Shown here one piece after another: positions 55,169-63,607 of a DNA stretch of 64,000 nt (the stretch's first letter is position 1; each line of letters starts with the position of its first letter). The notes beneath the pieces are model-generated. The model saw nothing but the letters and a program-made list of their open reading frames with translations, ran no database searches and was not told where the DNA came from. This DNA is from a marine gamma proteobacterium HTCC2089. Lineage in GTDB: Bacteria > Pseudomonadota > Gammaproteobacteria > Pseudomonadales > Azotimanducaceae. The position numbers and the translations under genes were made by a program. The stretch covers positions 1 through 64,000 of the forward strand of contig CAJJDH010000025.1 of assembly GCA_905182905.1 (NCBI GenBank). The letters are read 5' to 3'.

Positions 55169-56347
55169 CTAGGCTGCCTTGATAGGCGCCACATCGTGCA
55201 AACTTGGGTCCAGTCCCGCACCCATCATCTGAATAAAGTTATCCCGATAAAAAAGCTGCTGGGTTTGTTCGTCTATTCCCTCTAAAGCTTCACCAAATCG
55301 CTTCAATGGGTTTCTGCCACCTTCCACATGCGGAAAGTCAGAGGAGAAAAGGCACATTTGCGGTGCTGAATTTTCAATAATCCAATTTGTTGGTTCGTGG
55401 GGATAAGGAGTAACTTTGAATTGTCGCTGGGCAATTTCACTTGGCCTTGCAGACAACTTCTTCAATCGGTCTTCACCTTTAGTAAATGCAGCCACACCGG
55501 AGTCGATAGAACGCATCCAACTGGGTAACCATGAAGCACCTAGTTCGATGGCTGCGAACTGCAAATTTGGAAAGCGGTCGAAAACACCGTCAATGATGAG
55601 CACAGACAACGTTTCCCAAAGGGAAAGCGGAATAGTCATATAGCTGGTAGAAGTAAAATTTTCGGCGCCGCCATGGAAATCTAAGGTCCGTCCCAAACCA
55701 TTTTCGTGGTACGGGGCGATCATTTGATCTTCACCACCAACATGAAAAATAATCGGCAGGCCCGCTTCTTGGACTAGCCCCCAAAGTGGATCAAGACCAA
55801 TATGACTTGGGGAATGAGTTGGTGGGCAACGTGAAGGAATCATAATTGCCTTACAGCCCATATCTATGGCTTCGCGGGCTATTTTCGGTGCCTGCTCCAT
55901 ATCCAATAAAGGCACGTATCCGGTGGCTAGTAACCGCGGATCTACCGAGCAAAAATCACTCATCATGCGGTTATGGGCTCGAGCGGATGCCAGCGCCAAG
56001 CTATTCGTACGCCCTGTTTCTAGGCCATAGTTAGCGAGGGCGGCGGAGGTGAAAACTAGTTGGCTGGCAAAACCAAGATAGTCCAGGGTGCGGACCCGGT
56101 CTTGGTTGTTAAATGCACCCACGGAGTCGTGGCCTTTGCGCAGCATCAACTGGCTTTCTTCATCGGCTCGAAACTGCGGATCAGTGTGTTTACGTTGTAT
56201 GTCGCGAAGCCAGTTCTCATCGTGTGGAGGAATAGCATCTAGTAGGCCTTGGCGATGTTCAGCCTCAACGTATTGCAAAATAGTGTGGGGCAGCTCCATC
56301 ACGTGGCTGTCCGCATCATGAATTGTCCTTCCTGTTACATATGGCAT
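55169..56347 (-). CDS. Amidohydrolase-2 family protein
   Basis: A 392-residue TIM-barrel amidohydrolase. The N-terminal DADSHVMELP motif replaces the usual HxH, and FHVGGED, AIELGASWLPSW and SSDFPHVEGGRNP hold the remaining metal or substrate residues. This branch contains decarboxylases and hydrolases of aromatic or ring-cleaved acids. GAGG precedes the start. It lies 109 bases after an enoyl-CoA hydratase-like gene on the same strand, in keeping with aromatic or cyclic acid catabolism. Confidence 0.85.
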   Translation of the reverse strand: MPYVTGRTIHDADSHVMELPHTILQYVEAEHRQGLLDAIPPHDENWLRDIQRKHTDPQFRADEESQLMLRKGHDSVGAFNNQDRVRTLDYLGFASQLVFTSAALANYGLETGRTNSLALASARAHNRMMSDFCSVDPRLLATGYVPLLDMEQAPKIAREAIDMGCKAIMIPSRCPPTHSPSHIGLDPLWGLVQEAGLPIIFHVGGEDQMIAPYHENGLGRTLDFHGGAENFTSTSYMTIPLSLWETLSVLIIDGVFDRFPNLQFAAIELGASWLPSWMRSIDSGVAAFTKGEDRLKKLSARPSEIAQRQFKVTPYPHEPTNWIIENSAPQMCLFSSDFPHVEGGRNPLKRFGEALEGIDEQTQQLFYRDNFIQMMGAGLDPSLHDVAPIKAA

Positions 56348-56456
56348 GCTAATCTTTACCTCTACCTTTACTCACTTTTTGTACCTGATACTGCCTATCA
56401 AGCTAACATGACCGACTAAGACAGTCACATCGGCACTGGCTATGCCTGCAGGACAG

Positions 56457-57302
56457 CTATTTTGTTTGGGGTTTGCCCAATGCCCCTGCAAGCTCACCAA
56501 CTTGCAGCTCACCTTCTCGCGTTTGTCCTCCAATCTGCAAAAATTCTCGCATATTGTGCTGAGCTGAATCTGTTCTGAGCAAACGTGCAAACAAATAGGC
56601 TTCTTCTTGCAGACCTTGAGCCAAAGGCAAGTCTGCTGCAGAAACCGCAGCTTTACCTAAGCGTACAGCTTCCACGGGAAAACTGGCAATACGGTTAGCT
56701 AGAGCCGAAACCTTTGCCTCAATGTCCGCGGCCGCATAAATACGGTTGAGGTAACCCCACCGCTCTGCCGTTTCTGCATCTAAATCATCACCACCCAAAA
56801 CGATTTCCATAGCACGGGCGCGGCCCACCAAACGCGGCAACCTTTGCGTGCCGGTACCGCCTGGTAAAATACCCAATGGTATCTCCATCTGATTGATGAT
56901 GGTTTTATCCTTAACGCCAAAGCGCATATCCATACTAGAAACCAACTCGCTGCCACCACCGCCAACTCGACCTTCGATTTGGGCAATAGTCACCTTATCC
57001 ATGGTACGCAGGCGCTCACACATCAAATGATAGGCACTTAACTCAGTAGCCCGTTCAGCGTCGCCCTCAATAGGAAATTCCAAAATAGATGACACGTCAA
57101 AGTGTGCCAAAAAGAAGTCTGGGTCTGCGCTCTTAAACACCACCACCGTCAAATCAGGGTCATTTTTTAACGCTCCCACCAGATCACGCAATTCAGCAAA
57201 AAGCTCTTGGGTAATTAAATTGATGGGTGGGTTATCTAAGGTCACCGTTGCTACGCGTCCAGCTACCGCTACTTTTATCAATTCATACTTCGTGTAAGTC
57301 AT
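56457..57302 (-). CDS. Enoyl-CoA hydratase/isomerase family protein
   Basis: A 281-residue crotonase. The oxyanion-hole segment is IEGRVGGGGSELVSSMD and the second catalytic region QMEIPLGILPGGTGTQRLPRLVG; Glu119 and Glu140 stand at the positions of the two catalytic Glu of hydratases. The start at 57302 has GAGAGGGG upstream, whereas the ATG eight codons earlier does not. It hydrates a 2-enoyl-CoA or isomerises it; substrate unknown. A 241-base gap separates it from the divergent ChaC gene. Confidence 0.88.
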   Translation of the reverse strand: MTYTKYELIKVAVAGRVATVTLDNPPINLITQELFAELRDLVGALKNDPDLTVVVFKSADPDFFLAHFDVSSILEFPIEGDAERATELSAYHLMCERLRTMDKVTIAQIEGRVGGGGSELVSSMDMRFGVKDKTIINQMEIPLGILPGGTGTQRLPRLVGRARAMEIVLGGDDLDAETAERWGYLNRIYAAADIEAKVSALANRIASFPVEAVRLGKAAVSAADLPLAQGLQEEAYLFARLLRTDSAQHNMREFLQIGGQTREGELQVGELAGALGKPQTK

Positions 57303-57543
57303 TTTGTTTCCCCTCTCCCACTGCATAGTCTTTTCATGCAGTATAAATTTATAAGCTTCATTTCCCCGAACTACCCCTTGAATCTACCCCAAGCAAAATT
57401 TTCGAGCAAACTAAGGTCATGGGCAGACCACAAGAAAGCCGTCCCTGCACTTTATTTAGAGCTGAAAGCTAACACCTGAAGTAGAATTCGACAGTTGCGG
57501 CTACACCAACTCAGCCGACTATTTAGCAGTTAGGAAACAACAA

Positions 57544-58164
57544 GTGACAGTAAATACTCAGCCCGGTTCCCAAGCGCAAAGTCAGAATTCACAACCACTC
57601 CCAGCAGATGAGCAAGCATCTACATGGTTATTTGGATATGGATCACTAATTTGGAAACCCGAGCTACCTTTTATCCGCGCTCATCCAGCCAGGGTAGATG
57701 GATACGTAAGGCGTTTCTGGCAAGGATCTGAGGATCACAGAGGCACGCCTGAGTCTCCGGGACGCGTAGTTACCTTAGTCCCCGACTACCAAGGCCAGTG
57801 TTTTGGTGTGGCGTACCTAGTGAGCAACATAGAAATTGAGCAGACCTTTGCCCAGCTAGATCACCGCGAGAAAAACGGCTATACCCGCCTCACTCTAGAT
57901 TTGAATCTTGGTTCAGATGCCGTCCTAACCGACGAAAAGGTGGTTGCAGGGATTACCTACATTGCTGACGAGTACAACGAAGCGTACCTAGGCCAAGCAC
58001 CGATTGCGCAAATTGCCAAAGAAATTTTCCACAGCGTGGGCCCTAGTGGAACAAATACCGAGTACTTACTTGAGTTGGCTCAAGCCCTTCGCGATAGGGT
58101 CATCGATGACCCCCACGTTTTTGCTTTAGAGACTGAGATCCGAACGCTTTTAAATCAAAGTTAG
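57544..58164 (+). CDS. Gamma-glutamylcyclotransferase (ChaC family)
   Basis: A 206-residue protein with the substrate-binding motif FGYGSLIWKPELPFI near residue 30 and GYVRRFWQGSEDHRGTPESPGRV, both characteristic of ChaC proteins that cut glutathione into 5-oxoproline and Cys-Gly. The catalytic Glu is in LDHREKNGY. Start is GTG at 57544 with AGGA upstream; there is no ATG nearby. It links glutathione turnover with the GST and formaldehyde dehydrogenase in the same window. Confidence 0.9.
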   Translation: MTVNTQPGSQAQSQNSQPLPADEQASTWLFGYGSLIWKPELPFIRAHPARVDGYVRRFWQGSEDHRGTPESPGRVVTLVPDYQGQCFGVAYLVSNIEIEQTFAQLDHREKNGYTRLTLDLNLGSDAVLTDEKVVAGITYIADEYNEAYLGQAPIAQIAKEIFHSVGPSGTNTEYLLELAQALRDRVIDDPHVFALETEIRTLLNQS

Positions 58165-58176
58165 TAGGCCACAAAA

Positions 58177-58196
58177 AAAGAGCCTAAAGGCCCTTT
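58177..58196. terminator. Bidirectional hairpin between ChaC and ClpP-like genes
   Basis: AAAGAGCC and GGCCCTTT pair with one internal mismatch around a TAAA loop. An A-run precedes it and a T-rich run follows, so it can terminate transcription from both convergent genes. Confidence 0.6.
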
Positions 58197-58265
58197 CTTC
58201 TATGATCAGCATTTCTCAGCTTAAGACTTTAAGCACACTGCTATGGCTATCTGCGACATCAATGT

Positions 58266-58865
58266 CTAACCAATTTCACCAATGTCACTGATGATTTTAC
58301 CCACCAGCCCGTATTCAACAGACTCTTCTGCACTCATCCAATAGTCACGTGCAGTATCTTCAGCCACGCTCTCCAATGTTCTACCTGTTTGAGACGCGAT
58401 AATGCCGTTGATGCGTTCGCGAGTTTTTACAATCTCTCGAGCGTGAATTTGAATATCGGTAGCATCGCCACCAAATCCACCGCTAGGCTGATGAATCAAA
58501 AATCTGGTGTTAGGCAGAGCAAAACGATTCTCTTTTTCGCTGGCCAGATAGATATGCGTAGCAATACTGCCGACCCAACCTGTACCTACAGTTCGTACCA
58601 CCGGCTTAATAAAACGAATCATATCGAAAATGGTATCTCCAGATTCTACATGTCCGCCGGGCGAACCAATATAAAGTGTAATTGGTTCGTCTGACTCAAA
58701 GGCCAAAGCCAGAAGTTTTTCCGCTGTACGCCGAGCAACATCTTGGTTTATTTCACCAAACAATGTCAGCGTTCGGTTCTTAATCAACACATTGTCCAAC
58801 ATGTTGAAACTCTTGGCTGCTTCCGCTGCTAACTTTTCATCCTGCTCGCTGTCTAACCGTGTCAT
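58266..58865 (-). CDS. ClpP-type serine protease, isolated paralog
   Basis: A 199-residue protein with the full ClpP catalytic triad: Ser100 in GWVGSIATHI, His125 in RFLIHQPSGG and Asp174 in ARDYWMSAEE. The usual QAASMGA around the Ser is replaced by WVGSIAT, so it is a divergent member. The N-terminal 28 residues differ from the axial loop region of standard ClpP. There is no clpX or tig nearby. It may form tetradecamers with a Clp ATPase partner or mix with the main ClpP; this is unknown. GGAG precedes the start. Confidence 0.88.
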   Translation of the reverse strand: MTRLDSEQDEKLAAEAAKSFNMLDNVLIKNRTLTLFGEINQDVARRTAEKLLALAFESDEPITLYIGSPGGHVESGDTIFDMIRFIKPVVRTVGTGWVGSIATHIYLASEKENRFALPNTRFLIHQPSGGFGGDATDIQIHAREIVKTRERINGIIASQTGRTLESVAEDTARDYWMSAEESVEYGLVGKIISDIGEIG

Positions 58866-59047
58866 CGGTTCACTCCATTAAATCTAATTCTGGCCGGTTT
58901 CATCTTAACTCTAAACTCGGGTCTAAGGCATCTTTCTCGTTCAATTTGCGCACCACCATGCACCTGAGGGACGCTACTATATAGTGTTCTTATACGCTTT
59001 AGTGTAGCTTCGACTCACCTATTTTTGGGACGAGAGGAGAAATTTCA

Positions 59048-59974
59048 ATGGCACTAGCACCAGAATATCAAGCCATGTTTGATCAATTGGCAGAAAACGG
59101 CCCAGCTCCGGGCATATCAGATCTACCGGTACCCGACGGCAGGAACGTTTACCGCACTATGCGCCCGGTAAACCCTGAACTACCTGTACATAAAATAGAA
59201 GATCTCAACATTGATGGTCCGCTTGGAGAAATTCCAGTACGCGTATATCACCCTGCAGGGGATGGACCCTTTGGTGTTCTAGTTTATTTTCACGGCGGCG
59301 GCTGGGTCATTGGCGATATCGACACTGCGGACTCGGTCTGCAGAGAATTGTCCACCTTGGCAAGCCTGGTGGTGGTGTCAGTAGACTATCGTTTAGCACC
59401 CGAGCACCTTTATCCAGCATCAGTTGTAGATTCGTATGCCGCCGTTTGTTGGGTTGGCGAGAATCAACAGCGACTTAACGGTAACGGCAAAATTGGCGTT
59501 GCGGGCGAAAGTGCCGGGGGCACTATTGCGGCAGTCATGAGCCAAATGGCTAGGGATGAAAACGGTCCAGCTATCGCTTTTCAATGTCTACTTTACCCTG
59601 TCACCGATGCGGATATGAGCCGCGAGTCGTATGCTTTGAATGGCTCAGGCTATTTGTTGGAAACTGCCACTATGAAGTGGTTTTGGGACACTTATTGCCC
59701 GGATGAGGCAGCGCGAAAGAATTCCAATGCATCGCCAATACAAGCTGAAAGTTTAGCTAACTTGGCACCTGCGCTAATTATGACGGCAGAATTTGATCCG
59801 CTGAGAGATGAGGGTGAAGCCTATGGCGCAGCAATGAATGCAGCCGGCAGCACGGCGGAAGTTGTACGCTGCGCAGGCTTAGTCCATGACTTTTTCAGCA
59901 CAGCAGCCGTATTTGAATGTTCTCGAGCACCATTCCTATCAGCTGTTGAAAAACTTAAAGCCCACTTAAACTGA
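59048..59974 (+). CDS. Alpha/beta hydrolase, HSL-type (HGGG) esterase
   Basis: A 308-residue esterase of the hormone-sensitive lipase family. HGGGW at residues 82-86 forms the oxyanion hole, Ser155 lies in GESAGG, Asp in EFDPLRDEGE and His in GLVHDFFSTA. DYRLAPEH is a further typical segment. AGGAG lies well placed before the ATG. It hydrolyses short-chain esters in the cytoplasm. It precedes YciI and SDR genes on the same strand with a hairpin between. Confidence 0.92.
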   Translation: MALAPEYQAMFDQLAENGPAPGISDLPVPDGRNVYRTMRPVNPELPVHKIEDLNIDGPLGEIPVRVYHPAGDGPFGVLVYFHGGGWVIGDIDTADSVCRELSTLASLVVVSVDYRLAPEHLYPASVVDSYAAVCWVGENQQRLNGNGKIGVAGESAGGTIAAVMSQMARDENGPAIAFQCLLYPVTDADMSRESYALNGSGYLLETATMKWFWDTYCPDEAARKNSNASPIQAESLANLAPALIMTAEFDPLRDEGEAYGAAMNAAGSTAEVVRCAGLVHDFFSTAAVFECSRAPFLSAVEKLKAHLN

Positions 59975-59984
59975 ACTAGGTTGC

Positions 59985-60061
59985 GAGGCCTCAATGAGGC
60001 CTCAACCCGTTGACCACAATGTCTAGATTGACCCCTAGACTAGCGATTACACAAGACCTAG
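59985..60061. repeat. GAGGCCTC hairpin and CTAG cluster after the esterase gene
   Basis: GAGGCCTC occurs at 59985-59992 and again at 59996-60003, separated by AAT; the unit is palindromic, so the two pair perfectly as a hairpin. Four CTAG sites follow between 60023 and 60061, two of them within TCTAG and CTAGA inverted arms. There is no T-run. The hairpin could end the esterase transcript before the YciI gene. Confidence 0.55.
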
Positions 60062-60108
60062 ATCCAGACCAGTTTCCATACCCATTGAAAATTTCATAGG
60101 AGCCCACA

Positions 60109-60390
60109 ATGCTTTTTGTTCTTATCTGCCAAGACAAACCTAACCATAGTGAATTAAGACAGAGCATTCGACCCAAACACCTTGAGTATTTGTCCACACA
60201 AGACGTGCGCTTCGCAGGGCCGATGCTCACTGATGATCAAAGCCAAATGGTCGGCTCCATCGTTTTCATAGTTGCCGAGGATTTAGCTGCAGCTAAATCC
60301 ATTGCTGACAACGACCCCTACTATCTCGCGGGCCTGTTCGAAAGCGTCACCGTTCACCCTTTTAAACAAGCAATACCAGCGGAGTCTTAA
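60109..60390 (+). CDS. YciI family protein
   Basis: A 93-residue protein of the ferredoxin-like YciI fold. It begins MLFVLICQDKP, has RPKHLEYLS with the conserved His, GPMLTDD and NDPYYLAGLFESVTVHPF, all usual for the family. The conserved His and Asp suggest a small hydrolase or lyase, but function in most members is unknown. AGGAG precedes the ATG. It lies two bases before the SDR gene, so the pair is an operon. Confidence 0.9.
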   Translation: MLFVLICQDKPNHSELRQSIRPKHLEYLSTQDVRFAGPMLTDDQSQMVGSIVFIVAEDLAAAKSIADNDPYYLAGLFESVTVHPFKQAIPAES

Positions 60391-60392
60391 CC

Positions 60393-61106
60393 ATGAAAAA
60401 AGCCATCATTAGCGGAGTTGGACCTGTTGAAGGTTTGGGTGCACAACTTTGTATACGCTTCGCCAGCAAGGGTTTACACGTTCTTGTGGCAGGTCGAACA
60501 CAAACTAAACTCGACGCGGTAGTAAATGTCATTAAGGACAATGGCGGCAGTGCCGAGGCCGTTGTAGCAGATTCCACAAGTGAAGCCGATACTAAAGCAC
60601 TGTTCGATCTAGCAGGCTCAGACTTAGATCTAGCCATCTATAACACTGGCAACAATACCCCTGGACGTATAGCCGATATGTCTGCCGAGTATTTTGAAAA
60701 CAGCTGGCGTGTGTGCTGTTTTGGCGGCTTTTTGTTTGGTCGAGAAACAGTAAACCGTTTCGCAGGTAACGGGGGTACTTTGCTGTTTACCGGTGCCAGT
60801 GCTTCACTCAGGGGCAGAGAAAACTTCGGCGCCTTCAACTCATCGAAAGGTGCGCTGCGCAATCTGGCACAAGCAATGGCTAAGGAATACGGGCGCGACG
60901 GTGTTCACGTGGGTCATATAGTTGTAGATGGCCCCATCGGTGGCGAAAAAATTAAGACGCACTTCCCTGAATACGCAGAAAAGTTGGGTGACCAAGGCAT
61001 GATCTCAATAGATGGCATTGTTGATGGTTACGAATACTTGTACAACCAACCACAACGGGCATGGAGCTTTGAAATAGACGTTCGTACGTCAGTAGAGAAA
61101 TGGTAA
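60393..61106 (+). CDS. SDR family oxidoreductase with Phe replacing the catalytic Tyr
   Basis: A 237-residue short-chain dehydrogenase. The NAD(P) motif is an unusual SGVGPVEGLGAQL (residues 7-19), AGRTQTKL follows the second strand with Arg for NADP, and FTGASAS holds Ser. The Y-x3-K position reads F148-N-S-S-K152 in GAFNSSKGAL, so the general acid Tyr is missing. It may still bind cofactor and reduce by another mechanism, or be non-catalytic. It follows YciI by two bases. Confidence 0.85.
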   Translation: MKKAIISGVGPVEGLGAQLCIRFASKGLHVLVAGRTQTKLDAVVNVIKDNGGSAEAVVADSTSEADTKALFDLAGSDLDLAIYNTGNNTPGRIADMSAEYFENSWRVCCFGGFLFGRETVNRFAGNGGTLLFTGASASLRGRENFGAFNSSKGALRNLAQAMAKEYGRDGVHVGHIVVDGPIGGEKIKTHFPEYAEKLGDQGMISIDGIVDGYEYLYNQPQRAWSFEIDVRTSVEKW

Positions 61107-61150
61107 CCCTAAACTAGGCAGGGCAAAATAAGCTCGAAACGCAAGAAGAA

Positions 61151-61170
61151 AGGGAACCAAGCGGCTCCCT
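61151..61170 (-). terminator. Intrinsic terminator for the MaoC genes
   Basis: AGGGAACC and GGCTCCCT pair around AAGC with one mismatch. On the minus strand the stem is followed by a T-rich run (TTTCTTCTT), and it lies 39 bases beyond the MaoC stop. It also lies between convergent SDR and MaoC genes. Confidence 0.6.
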
Positions 61171-61208
61171 AACTCCTACAGCTTCGCGAAAGAAACTTGC
61201 CCTAAAGA

Positions 61209-61616
61209 CTAATCTACTCGAGCAGCCGCGTAACCTGATAGAACAACTGTGCCATCTTGATTAGTTGTTTCAACTTTAAGATTGACGATTCCATCTGTCA
61301 CATCTTCAACGGTTGCTGTTGCATTCAATGAATCTCCAGGCCAAACCTGACTAGTGAAACGCACACCGAACTTAGTCAATCGACCATCACCTACATAGTT
61401 TGTAAGCATCGTTCCAGTCATACCCATAGTGAGCATGCCATGGGCAAAAACTGAGGGGTATCCTGCCAATTCTTTGGTGAACTTCTCATCCGTATGGACA
61501 GGGTTGTAGTCCCCTGATGCCCCTGCATACATAACGATCTGCGTACGTTTTAAATCTTCTACCAGAGACTCCGTATAGGTGTCACCGGCATTCAAATTGC
61601 TTGCTGAAAGTGCCAT
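61209..61616 (-). CDS. MaoC-like dehydratase/hydratase, catalytic hot-dog subunit
   Basis: A 135-residue hot-dog protein. YAGASGDYNPVHTDEKF carries the Asp-x4-His hydratase dyad of R-specific enoyl-CoA hydratases, followed by FAHGMLTMGMTG. GGGAG precedes the ATG. It follows a FAS1-like dehydratase subunit by 11 bases, so the two form a two-subunit hydratase like mycobacterial HadAB, with this one carrying the dyad. Confidence 0.9.
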   Translation of the reverse strand: MALSASNLNAGDTYTESLVEDLKRTQIVMYAGASGDYNPVHTDEKFTKELAGYPSVFAHGMLTMGMTGTMLTNYVGDGRLTKFGVRFTSQVWPGDSLNATATVEDVTDGIVNLKVETTNQDGTVVLSGYAAARVD

Positions 61617-61627
61617 ATAATTTCTCC

Positions 61628-62125
61628 CTATTGGTCCACTGGTCGTTCAGTTCTAACACCTACGCCACGCGCAGTTATCACCAACTCACCGTTTTGATCA
61701 TGATATTCTGTAATGGTTTCAGAGAAAATTAACTTACCTGAACGCTTACCTTCCTTTTCCCACCCTTCGCCTTGCTTCACCGTTGCGGTCAGAACGTCAC
61801 CAGGACCAATATGGCGGTGATACTCAAAATGCTGCTCGGCGTGCAAACCGCCACCGCCGCCTCCGCCACCACCGCTACCTGGCTCTTTCTTAATGCCAGT
61901 GGCTTCTTTACCTGATCCGAACCAATCGGCACCGGGTTTGGGACGCAAAAAATAATCCGGGTCAAATTGCGCACTAGACTGAGCAAAGGTTGGTGGTGCA
62001 ATAACACCGCCGGGCTCAGTACCTTTAGCGTACTCATCATCATAATAAATTTGGTTATCATCACCGACAGAGCGGGCAAACATCATGATATGACTGCCTT
62101 CTACTGGGAACTTATCTACGGCCAT
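61628..62125 (-). CDS. FAS1-like dehydratase / MaoC N-terminal hot-dog subunit
   Basis: A 165-residue protein: FPVEGSHIMMFARSVGDDNQIYYDD and VIAPPTFAQSS are typical of the N-terminal MaoC half, which lacks the Asp/His dyad. A run of glycines (nine or ten in a row) occurs at residues about 84-93, before LHAEQHFEYHRHIGPGD; this run is part of the loop where substrate binds in relatives and is longer than usual. GGGGAG precedes the start. It lies upstream of the catalytic subunit gene. Confidence 0.88.
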   Translation of the reverse strand: MAVDKFPVEGSHIMMFARSVGDDNQIYYDDEYAKGTEPGGVIAPPTFAQSSAQFDPDYFLRPKPGADWFGSGKEATGIKKEPGSGGGGGGGGGLHAEQHFEYHRHIGPGDVLTATVKQGEGWEKEGKRSGKLIFSETITEYHDQNGELVITARGVGVRTERPVDQ

Positions 62126-62298
62126 TTTTCTCCCCTCTTGAGCATTAGTTGTGTCCCAGAGTATCCACTAGGAACCACTTAAGGTACAAGCCCTTGCCGT
62201 TAGATGCGAAAAAAGTAGAGCCGCGATCGTAGAGAAATATGTGGAAGGTAGATGCAGAGCAACTAAGCAATAAGAATATAGTGAGTAAATCGGGCGTT

Positions 62299-62317
62299 GC
62301 CCAGCACTGCGCTGGGC
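62299..62317. terminator. Hairpin after the second enoyl-CoA hydratase gene
   Basis: GCCCAGC and GCTGGGC pair perfectly around a five-base loop, 19 bases beyond the crotonase stop on the minus strand, in a 210-base gap before the MaoC pair. No T-run follows, so termination strength is uncertain. The rest of the gap shows nothing definite. Confidence 0.5.
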
Positions 62318-62335
62318 GTCAGTAGTACGCTGTGG

Positions 62336-63112
62336 CTATTTACCCTTGAACTCAGGTTTTCGCTTTTCCAAAAACGCACTAATGCCTTCGGCCTTATCCT
62401 CGGTTTGCACCAGTGCACCTTGCGCATATTTTTCAAACATCAGTGCACCAGCCAAACTAGCCTCCATACCAAAATGCACCATCGCCTTCATCGTTCGCGG
62501 TACAAAAGGAGCAAAACCAGCGAGGTGCTCGGCCATGCTAGCTGTATGTGCTATGAGATCTTCAGACTCAACTAAACGTGTGACCAAGCCAATTTGCAAA
62601 GCCCTGTCTGCATCCATTGGCTCGCCCATTAACAGCATTTCCATACCCCAGCCACGACCAACAATACGCGGTAATCGCGCAGTGGCACCGCCACCTGGAA
62701 TAATTCCAAGCTTACCTTCTGGGGTCGCAAACTTTGACTTTGGTGTGGCAATGCGCAGGTCACAGCCTAGTGCGACTTCCAAACCGCCACCCATACAGAT
62801 GCCATCGATCGCCGCAATAGTTGGTTTGGGCGTGCGCTCCAGCTTATCAGCTAAACCTTGAACAATAGGTTCTAATGCCTTTTTGAAATCTCTGTGTATG
62901 ACTTCAGACAAGTCTGATCCGGCGGCAAACGCCTTGCCACCCGCACCGGTAATGGTAATGACCCGAACATCGTCATCCCAAGCTGCTGCATCTACTGCTG
63001 TATGCAAATCTTCTAAGGTAGCTAGGGAGATGGCATTGTGTTTTTCCGCGCGATTGATCGTGATCAATGCCATAGGTCCGCGAACTTCGTATAGAACATT
63101 GTCTAATTGCAT
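62336..63112 (-). CDS. Enoyl-CoA hydratase/isomerase family protein
   Basis: A 258-residue crotonase. The oxyanion segment is AIDGICMGGGLEVALGCDLRIA and the second TPEGKLGIIPGGGATARLPRIVG; Glu112 and Glu132 occupy the two catalytic positions of hydratases. The start at 63112 has GAAGG upstream; an ATG four codons earlier is less well placed. It probably hydrates a 2-enoyl-CoA in acyl degradation, with the MaoC pair downstream as an R-specific partner. A terminator and structured leader lie upstream. Confidence 0.9.
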   Translation of the reverse strand: MQLDNVLYEVRGPMALITINRAEKHNAISLATLEDLHTAVDAAAWDDDVRVITITGAGGKAFAAGSDLSEVIHRDFKKALEPIVQGLADKLERTPKPTIAAIDGICMGGGLEVALGCDLRIATPKSKFATPEGKLGIIPGGGATARLPRIVGRGWGMEMLLMGEPMDADRALQIGLVTRLVESEDLIAHTASMAEHLAGFAPFVPRTMKAMVHFGMEASLAGALMFEKYAQGALVQTEDKAEGISAFLEKRKPEFKGK

Positions 63113-63209
63113 AACTTCCTTCACTTCACTTATCTAAAGGCCGTTATCCTTGATGAAAGCTTGTGAAGACGCAAGCGCCAGCTACGACAATATCTACTTA
63201 GATTTAGGA

Positions 63210-63410
63210 GAAAAAGAAAGCCGCCGACCTGGAGAGTGAGCCGGCGGCTTAATAGTCGATCTTGGTTGCTTATATGGTGCTGCAGCAGCTCTTTTTTCTG
63301 AACTGGCCTGCTTAAAAACCAGCTCAAAAGAGCGTTTCCAACCTCACCCAAGATCTAAGGGGAGAGATGTTGTCCTAAGACAACAACCCTAATATCACCT
63401 AATAGGGTTT
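63210..63410 (-). ncRNA. Candidate structured RNA or leader with terminator
   Basis: On the minus strand, three consecutive hairpins precede a terminator: AACCCTA/TAGGGTT at 63385-63409, TTGTC/GACAA at 63370-63383, and a long one at 63289-63332 with two seven-pair stems (CTCTTTT with AAAAGAG; GAGCTGG with CCAGTTC, including one G-U pair). That G-U pair would be an A-C mismatch on the plus strand, which favours leftward transcription. The RNA would be about 200 bases, and could be a small RNA or an attenuator of the crotonase gene. No known family is recognised. Confidence 0.35.
63218..63250 (-). terminator. Intrinsic terminator, minus strand
   Basis: AAGCCGCCG and CGGCGGCTT form a nine-pair stem around a 15-base loop. 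On the minus strand the stem is followed by TCTTTTTCT. It is about 105 bases upstream of the crotonase start, and there is no protein gene immediately upstream that would need it. The remainder of the gap to 63607 holds AT-rich sequence with no supported gene. Confidence 0.75.
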
Positions 63411-63607
63411 CTGAAGGATGTCGCTACCCCGAAACTTTGTGACATTTTGTTTCATTGAGTGAGTATCTGTAGGGCTTCAAGACCCACGCTTGAGGGAAAG
63501 ACGCCGCTAAAATTTTCACAAAAGGCTTAATCAGACGCCACACCATCTGCTGGAGAACTGGCTAATATTACAATTAAATCAATAACTTAAAGGTATTATG
63601 TTGCCGG

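Noticed and set aside
62346-62861. 171-codon plus-strand frame opposite the crotonase
   Set aside because: A shadow of the crotonase gene, which has both catalytic Glu and good start context.
63130-63351. 73-codon minus-strand frame starting with TTG
   Set aside because: It runs through the terminator stem and into the crotonase leader, has no ribosome site, and overlaps RNA-like hairpins that better explain the segment.
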